Origin: Bradyrhizobium ottawaense
Lineage (GTDB): Bacteria; Pseudomonadota; Alphaproteobacteria; Rhizobiales; Xanthobacteraceae
Assembly (NCBI RefSeq): GCF_900099825.1
Contig: NZ_LT629693.1
Location: 7,451,001 to 7,515,000 of the forward strand
DNA length: 64,000 bases
Reading direction: 5' to 3'
The notes under the pieces were generated by a model that had not been told where the DNA came from, did not search any database, and saw only the letters and a program-made list of their open reading frames with translations. Both the position numbers and the translations under genes were made by a program. Positions 63,513 to 64,000 of the stretch are shown in pieces; position 1 is the stretch's first letter; the number at the start of each line of letters is the position of its first letter.

Positions 63513-64000
63513 TTAGATGATGAGACCGCCGCCGGCGACGATCACTTGTCCGCTGATATAGTTCGATTCCGGGCTGCAGAACAGATAAACGGCATCGGCG
63601 GCTTCTTCCGCTGTGCCGCCGCGTCCGAGCGGAATCATTTTGGCCATCGCATCGAGCATCTGCGGCTGGACCCCGACCTTGATGTCGCGGCCGGCGACGT
63701 CGATGGTCTTCTGCTGGGCTTCGATCGGCTGGGTCAGGCGGGTATTGATCAGGCCAAAAGCCACGCAATTGACGTTGACCTTGTAACGTCCCCATTCCTT
63801 GCACAGCGTTCGCGTCAGCCCAATCAGGGACGCTTTGGCCGACGAATAGCTCGCTTGGCCGGCGTTGCCGTAGAGCCCGGCGATCGAGGAGATGTTGACG
63901 ACCTTGCGGAACACCTCGCGGCCGGCCTCGGCTTCCTTCTTCGCCATGATGCGGATCGGCTCGGACGCGGCGCGCAGCAGGCGGAACGGCGCCACCAGAT
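63513..64000 (-). CDS. SDR-family oxidoreductase, N-terminus beyond window (partial)
   Basis: The C-terminal part of a short-chain dehydrogenase/reductase running off the right edge. The catalytic Ser is in 'VVNISSIAGLYGNAGQ', the Tyr-x3-Lys in 'ASYSSAKASLIGLTRTLCKE', and the end 'NYISGQVIVAGGGLII' is typical. NAD(P)-dependent oxidation of a hydroxyacyl or alcohol is expected. It is 11 nt upstream of the acyl-CoA dehydrogenase gene, so both belong to one operon, now interrupted downstream by the IS. Confidence 0.9.
   Translation of the reverse strand, partial: LVAPFRLLRAASEPIRIMAKKEAEAGREVFRKVVNISSIAGLYGNAGQASYSSAKASLIGLTRTLCKEWGRYKVNVNCVAFGLINTRLTQPIEAQQKTIDVAGRDIKVGVQPQMLDAMAKMIPLGRGGTAEEAADAVYLFCSPESNYISGQVIVAGGGLII

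Overview
The window looks like chromosomal DNA of a Bradyrhizobium-type alphaproteobacterium (Nitrobacteraceae). It has high GC, dense operons with 4-nt start/stop overlaps, and a complete nuoA-N operon with an FkbM methyltransferase between nuoD and nuoE. It also carries a pcu-type copper operon, a cluster of DUF3551 proteins and LexA boxes of the alphaproteobacterial GTTC-N7-GTTC type. The genus is inferred from gene order and family content, not from a database match.

Layout. 1-2941: a small catabolic unit (MFS transporter, Rieske oxygenase, divergent MarR regulator) with a structured operator between the divergent genes. 3158-22413: one long plus-strand run of respiratory complex I genes nuoA-N, interrupted by three non-nuo genes, continuing into birA, rnj (RNase J), a VOC/methylmalonyl-CoA epimerase-like gene and a DUF1467 membrane protein. 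22413-23453: IS630-type element, copy 1, inserted exactly at the DUF1467 stop codon. 23515-29484: accessory and partly decayed stretch (small secreted protein, DUF4239, DUF1254 and TAXI proteins, a PilZ protein and three broken genes). 29487-34856: RND efflux pump and its TetR regulator. 34910-39362: methyltransferase, DUF1501/DUF1800 pair, small periplasmic protein, globin-like protein. 39772-47002: copper operon resembling B. japonicum pcuABCDE but with an Asp-box propeller protein and a TlpA-like thioredoxin between pcuB and pcuC. 47307-50687: proS and the lipoprotein-export genes lolC/E and lolD. 50690-51662: three tandem DUF3551 proteins. 51967-52713: outer-membrane beta-barrel protein and terminator. 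52777-54652: group II intron inserted just after that terminator. 54713-54872: a LexA-controlled 32-residue membrane microprotein. 55083-58592: dnaE. 58719-61079: a caspase-fold protein lacking both catalytic residues. 61313-63501: an acyl-CoA dehydrogenase gene split by IS630 copy 2. 63513-64000: the C-terminal part of an SDR dehydrogenase.

How the genes work together. Complex I, the copper-delivery operon (cytochrome oxidase assembly) and the globin point to respiratory energy metabolism. Mobile DNA has acted recently: the two IS copies have the same 1041-bp length, encode identical products and keep intact TA duplications, and the broken acyl-CoA dehydrogenase frame is restored exactly if the element is removed. 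The most noteworthy items are the SOS-controlled microprotein at 54774, the enlarged pcu operon, the double-mutant caspase-fold protein, the histidine/aspartate-rich insertion in NuoL, and the group II intron sitting behind a terminator.
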